Below are positions 61,125 to 64,000 of a stretch of 64,000 nt of DNA, in pieces. The translations under genes and the position numbers were made by a program. The DNA lies in the NCBI GenBank assembly GCA_964628285.1, contig CAZVNP010000004.1, positions 1-64,000 of the forward strand, given 5' to 3'. The stretch's first letter is position 1; every line of letters begins with the position of its first letter. The stretch is from JAPLDP01 sp964628285 (GTDB lineage Bacteria > Bacteroidota > Bacteroidia > Bacteroidales > JAGONC01). Under the pieces are notes generated by a model, which saw only the letters and a program-made list of their open reading frames with translations, was not told where the DNA came from and ran no database searches.

Positions 61125-61392
61125 TTGGCAGTTGGCAATTGGCAGTATAAAATTGATAGTCGCTAATAAGAGTGAGGTCGTGTCAAAAGGGAATTTTTTA
61201 TGTTCCCACAGATTTACACAGATAGTTATAAAGTATTGATCCATAATTAATTAATATTTTTTATAAATCTGGTTTAATCAGTGGAATCTTTGAGAAATTT
61301 AACTTTTGATACAACCTCATATAAATAACATCTATATCATTAATCTTAAAATCATTAGAATTTATTATTTTTGATATTTAAAATTTTTTGAT
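61125..61392. other. Intergenic region with TTGGCAR heptamers
   Basis: TTGGCAG, TTGGCAA, TTGGCAG (61125-61145) are complementary to the ACTGCCA units before the upstream gene. At 61204-61222 lies CCACAGATTTACACAGAT, a periodic word found in intergenic DNA of many bacteria, with a weak complement near 61263-61284. The rest is very AT-rich; no gene is seen. Confidence 0.55.
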
Positions 61393-61694
61393 GTGGTATC
61401 TTTCAAGCATCTTATAACTTTCACAGTGTTGATTATCTTTAGTTTTAAAGGATATGCCCAGTCTTTTCTGACAACTATCAATACCGCAGAAGATGATTTT
61501 TCATCTTCTGCAGTTGAACTTCGGGCAGGAGGCTATCTGCTTGTTATTTCCAGGGGAGTGGGGGCAATCCCTATTACGATTATAGTTATATGGACATCAT
61601 TTATAAGCTTGACACTGACGGCGCCATTACCGATTCACTGATCATGGATGAAAGTGATTATTACTATGTTCAGACCCCACAAATAATACATTAA
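61393..61694 (+). pseudogene. Truncated, frameshifted secreted protein
   Basis: GTG start, signal peptide (MVSFKHLITFTVLII, ends GYAQ) and a body start FLTTINTAEDDFSSSAVELR. The frame is lost at a run of five G (61560-61564): one extra G would continue as GGNPYYDYSYMDIIYKLDTD to a TAA at 61692-61694. The body start resembles that of the frameshifted T9SS protein at 37849. Even when repaired it is only about 100 aa and lacks a sorting domain, so it is a remnant. Confidence 0.6.
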
Positions 61695-61735
61695 AATGGT
61701 TAGAAAGTGGATTAAGGAGTGATCTCCCGGCCCAA

Positions 61736-62986
61736 TCACTTGATGATCTTATCCAGTACCGGCCTCGCCCCGTCTTTATGGACCATGACCGTCAGCATTT
61801 TCAGCTTCACATAATCCTGCCGCATGAAGCGGTAGCCTTTGTTGGGCCCGTCGTAGGCGTTGCTGCTCGAGTCTTTGATGAGGAACCAGTACACGCCGTC
61901 CTTGACGAGGTATCCCACGATGTGTATGCAGTGGTCGTCGGTGGTTGACTCATTGGCTATGCGCATTTGTCTTGAATACTCGTCGATATAGTCGGCCGGG
62001 ATGTCGAAGGTGGGTATGATGCCGATCTCCTCGCGCGCCAGGTACCCCGGCTCCGACACGTCGCCGCAGTTGCACACGGTGTACCCTTTGGAGAGAGCAT
62101 TGGTGATGACGGTGAAGAAATCATCGAGTGAAACGTTATAGTAATCTTTCGAGTGCCACCAGTTGTCAGGTTCCTCCAGCTCACCTTTTTGGTTGTAAGG
62201 CAGCGCCATTGTCGACATGAAGTTGTAGTAGTCGTTCAGGTTGAGCTTCAGCGCATCCGTCAGGAACGATCCCGGCGTGTATTCCTTACCCTGCCAGGTG
62301 AATTTCTGCGGCGGCTCACCCATGTAACTCCTCAGGATAAACTGTATGGTCTCGATGACAATTTTTTCGTTCCATGCATTGGTCTCTTTGATGTTCTTCA
62401 GATAATTTTCCATCTCCTTCATCATATCACGATGGTCATAGAAAGGCTGCTCCGCGGGCTTGCCGGGGTAAGCCTCCAGCGGCACGGCGCCGTACATCTT
62501 CATCATCCTGACCACGGCGTTGGCCTCGGAGCCCTCGGCAAAGCGCAGGTCACCCTTGTTTTTCACAAAGGCCCGCGCACGCTCCACATATTCCCAGTAG
62601 ACGGTATACATCTCCGACAGCTTCACTTCGATACCGTTAAGCCGTTTGGCTTCCGACTCAAAGAACGAGGTGGCGGAGAAACACCAGCAGGTGCCCGTGA
62701 CACCTTGCGACACAGGGGCATTATGCCAGTACTGCGTATAATCCTTAATGTCGGTCGGAAACGTGTACCGGCTCACATCGACGGTGAAATAGGTCGGCGT
62801 GGTGACGGGATGCAGTTTTTTATTGTATTCTTCGAGATCTTTCAGAATGGTATTCTGAAAAAAACCGGGCTGTTTCTCCCGGTACAGGCCCTTATCCCTC
62901 ACCGGCGTCACCTGAGCGCTCGTTAAGAAAATGTTAAAGATGAGGAGAAGGCTGAACAATGGGTAGCATTTCCTGTTCATAAACAT
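61736..62986 (-). CDS. Exported C1-family (papain/bleomycin-hydrolase-like) cysteine peptidase
   Basis: 416 aa. Signal peptide (about 1-24, ends LTSAQ). Active-site Gln94 and Cys100 are in SQGVTGTCWCFSAT; His352 is in DDHCIHIVGY. The position of the third catalytic residue, normally Asn in KNSW, reads KDSSS (Asp372). As far as I recall, related Bacteroidota peptidases share this KDS form. The large insert between Cys and His is like that of C1B/bleomycin hydrolases, which act as aminopeptidases. Periplasmic or secreted. The start may be either of the two close ATGs (62986, 62980). Its start is 30 bp from that of the divergent small repeat protein. Confidence 0.88.
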   Translation of the reverse strand: MFMNRKCYPLFSLLLIFNIFLTSAQVTPVRDKGLYREKQPGFFQNTILKDLEEYNKKLHPVTTPTYFTVDVSRYTFPTDIKDYTQYWHNAPVSQGVTGTCWCFSATSFFESEAKRLNGIEVKLSEMYTVYWEYVERARAFVKNKGDLRFAEGSEANAVVRMMKMYGAVPLEAYPGKPAEQPFYDHRDMMKEMENYLKNIKETNAWNEKIVIETIQFILRSYMGEPPQKFTWQGKEYTPGSFLTDALKLNLNDYYNFMSTMALPYNQKGELEEPDNWWHSKDYYNVSLDDFFTVITNALSKGYTVCNCGDVSEPGYLAREEIGIIPTFDIPADYIDEYSRQMRIANESTTDDHCIHIVGYLVKDGVYWFLIKDSSSNAYDGPNKGYRFMRQDYVKLKMLTVMVHKDGARPVLDKIIK

Positions 62987-63016
62987 AAGTTTTTAAACCT
63001 TAAAAGTATTAAAATT

Positions 63017-63427
63017 ATGAAACCAAATATCGTTTTTTTATTTCTGCTGTTTTCAATATGCTTTTTCGGTCTTTTGTATGCCGGGGAAAACAATCTGCCG
63101 GAGTCCGCAACGACCGGTGGTGCTGTCACGAATGATTCAAGCCGGATGATGGAAAGTTCTGCGTCGATCGGCCGGGAGCTCAGTCTGTATAAGTTCAATT
63201 TAAAGGAAGAAGCTTACATCGATGACATTCCGTTTGACACGAAAGAGATAGCGGTGAAAGCGTCTGTACCGGCAGAACATTTTCAACTGTTCAGGCCTAT
63301 CCTGAAACTGAGGGATGAGCCGTACATTGATGATATACCGTTTGACACAAAAGCCGTTGTTGAAGAGTATTGTGTGCCGGTGCTGGAAAATGGGATCTAT
63401 TATTATAGTTGCACGGTTATGAATTAA
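63017..63427 (+). CDS. Small exported protein with duplicated YIDDIPFDTK motif
   Basis: 136 aa. Signal peptide (about 1-23, ends LLYAG). The mature part contains two copies of a segment, KEEAYIDDIPFDTKEIA (about 68-84) and RDEPYIDDIPFDTKAVV (about 102-118), each acidic and ending in a Lys followed by small hydrophobics. The two copies are also nearly identical in DNA (for example at 63218-63241 and 63323-63351). No known family is recalled with confidence, though the motif is familiar from small Bacteroidota secreted proteins. It is divergent from a C1 peptidase with a shared 30-bp start region and ends before a strong terminator. Confidence 0.7.
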   Translation: MKPNIVFLFLLFSICFFGLLYAGENNLPESATTGGAVTNDSSRMMESSASIGRELSLYKFNLKEEAYIDDIPFDTKEIAVKASVPAEHFQLFRPILKLRDEPYIDDIPFDTKAVVEEYCVPVLENGIYYYSCTVMN

Positions 63428-63439
63428 AAAATTACAACA

Positions 63440-63483
63440 ATAAGGGACTCCATCCCGGAAATTACCGGGATGGAGTCCCTTAT
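63440..63483. terminator. Strong hairpin terminator
   Basis: A perfect 19-bp stem (arms 63440-63458 and 63465-63483) with a 6-nt loop lies 12 bp after the stop of the small exported gene. No long T-run follows, but the stem is long and GC-rich. Confidence 0.8.
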
Positions 63484-63546
63484 CATCGCTCTGAGTTCCC
63501 ATCTTTATAAAATTCTGACTACTTTTATATCCTTAAAACTCGACGC

Positions 63547-64000
63547 ATGAGTCTGCTGGTATACCGTTCCTCTGCGGGATCGGGCAAGACATTCACGCTC
63601 GTCAGGGAATATCTGAAGATCGTTCTTAAAGAGCCTCTCCTGTTCCGGTCCGTGCTGGCCATCACCTTCACCAACAAGTCGGCCAACGAGATGAAGGAAC
63701 GCATCATTCTTTACCTGACACAACTCGCCGATCCCGGTCATCATCAGGACAGCATCGCCGTCAGGCATATGTTACCCGATCTGCAATCCGGGACAGGCTT
63801 GTCGCAGGACGCCGTCGTACAACGTGCCGGCGAGGTGCTGGCACTCATCCTGCATCATTACTCCGACTTTGCCATCATGACCATCGACAGCTTTGTGTAC
63901 CGCATCATCCGCACCTTTGCCCATGACATGCACCTGCCGCATGATTTCGATGTGGAGCTTGACACCGAGAGCATGATACGCAAAGCCATCGACCTGTTGC
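63547..64000 (+). CDS. UvrD/AddA-like ATP-dependent helicase-nuclease, N-terminus (cut by window edge)
   Basis: 151 codons are visible from the ATG at 63547 to the right edge, with no stop. The start MSLLVYRSSAGSGKTFTLVR holds the Walker A loop (SAGSGKT) of a superfamily 1 helicase, and AITFTNKSANEMKERI is motif Ia. ALILHHYSDFAIMTIDSFV is motif Ic-like. Among UvrD-type proteins this form, with no residues before the P-loop, is usual for the RecB/AddA-like protein of Bacteroidota, which together with a PD-(D/E)XK partner processes double-strand breaks. Which member it is cannot be decided from the N-terminus. Confidence 0.85.
   Translation, partial: MSLLVYRSSAGSGKTFTLVREYLKIVLKEPLLFRSVLAITFTNKSANEMKERIILYLTQLADPGHHQDSIAVRHMLPDLQSGTGLSQDAVVQRAGEVLALILHHYSDFAIMTIDSFVYRIIRTFAHDMHLPHDFDVELDTESMIRKAIDLL

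Noticed and set aside
62153..62926. 257-codon plus-strand open frame
   Set aside because: It is the antisense of the C1 peptidase, whose catalytic motifs are intact.

Overview
The window is a 64 kb stretch of a Bacteroidota chromosome, most likely a Bacteroidales-like lineage and probably a draft or metagenome scaffold, since it contains three runs of exactly 100 N. The signs are a SusC/SusD pair, many secreted proteins with type IX secretion (T9SS) sorting domains, -33 TTG / -7 TAnnTTTG promoters, lipoproteins with CKK/CxK starts, and the DUF4301 and C1-peptidase families usual in this phylum.

Layout. 1-3119: 3' part of a multi-PAS hybrid histidine kinase. 3162-4010: small T9SS protein. 4222-17613: a polysaccharide utilisation locus (PUL) with SusC, SusD, two PF10091/GH144-type glucanases and two GH3 beta-glucosidases, best explained as a beta-1,2-glucan system; a 20-bp perfect dyad lies inside the susC promoter. 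17656-21392: large modular T9SS adhesin broken by a gap. 21559-24557: ffh, folD, queE. 24559-26508: TPR/propeller/OmpA protein with PorE-like architecture. 26603-29344: polyamine operon (pyruvoyl arginine decarboxylase, agmatinase, deoxyhypusine-synthase-like protein) behind a long structured leader. 29425-32699: thrS-infC-rpmI-rplT, where infC appears to start at AUA. 32704-36282: YCF48-type T9SS protein, thioredoxin-like protein, coiled-coil membrane protein. 36283-39299: AT-rich island with a lipoprotein and a frameshifted T9SS gene. 39497-43543: membrane protein and a large orphan exported protein. 43594-43857: three tandem tRNA-Leu genes. 43929-44966: T9SS gene interrupted by a stop. 45389-49521: DUF4301, DUF1858, remnant of an A-type flavoprotein, hemerythrin and tsaD. 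49524-57597: tamB, a T9SS protein and an FtsX-type permease. 57751-63427: serpin, T9SS protein, a pseudogene, C1 peptidase and a small repeat protein. 63547-64000: start of a UvrD/AddA-like helicase that runs off the right edge.

How parts work together. In the PUL, a surface glucanase, SusCD import and periplasmic GH3 enzymes would take a glucan to glucose. The polyamine operon encodes arginine to agmatine to putrescine, then an aminobutyl- or aminopropyl-transfer step. thrS-infC-rpmI-rplT is the conserved translation operon.

The most unusual non-coding signal is a set of intergenic arrays with an exact 7-nt or 8-nt period but degenerate units (families AACYYRY, AGTCGTC, RGCTNNN, GATNNNN, AGACCTGC). 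They lie against gene ends, often as inverted pairs, extend at least one reading frame and abut two of the three assembly gaps. They resemble in form the heptanucleotide STRRs of cyanobacteria.
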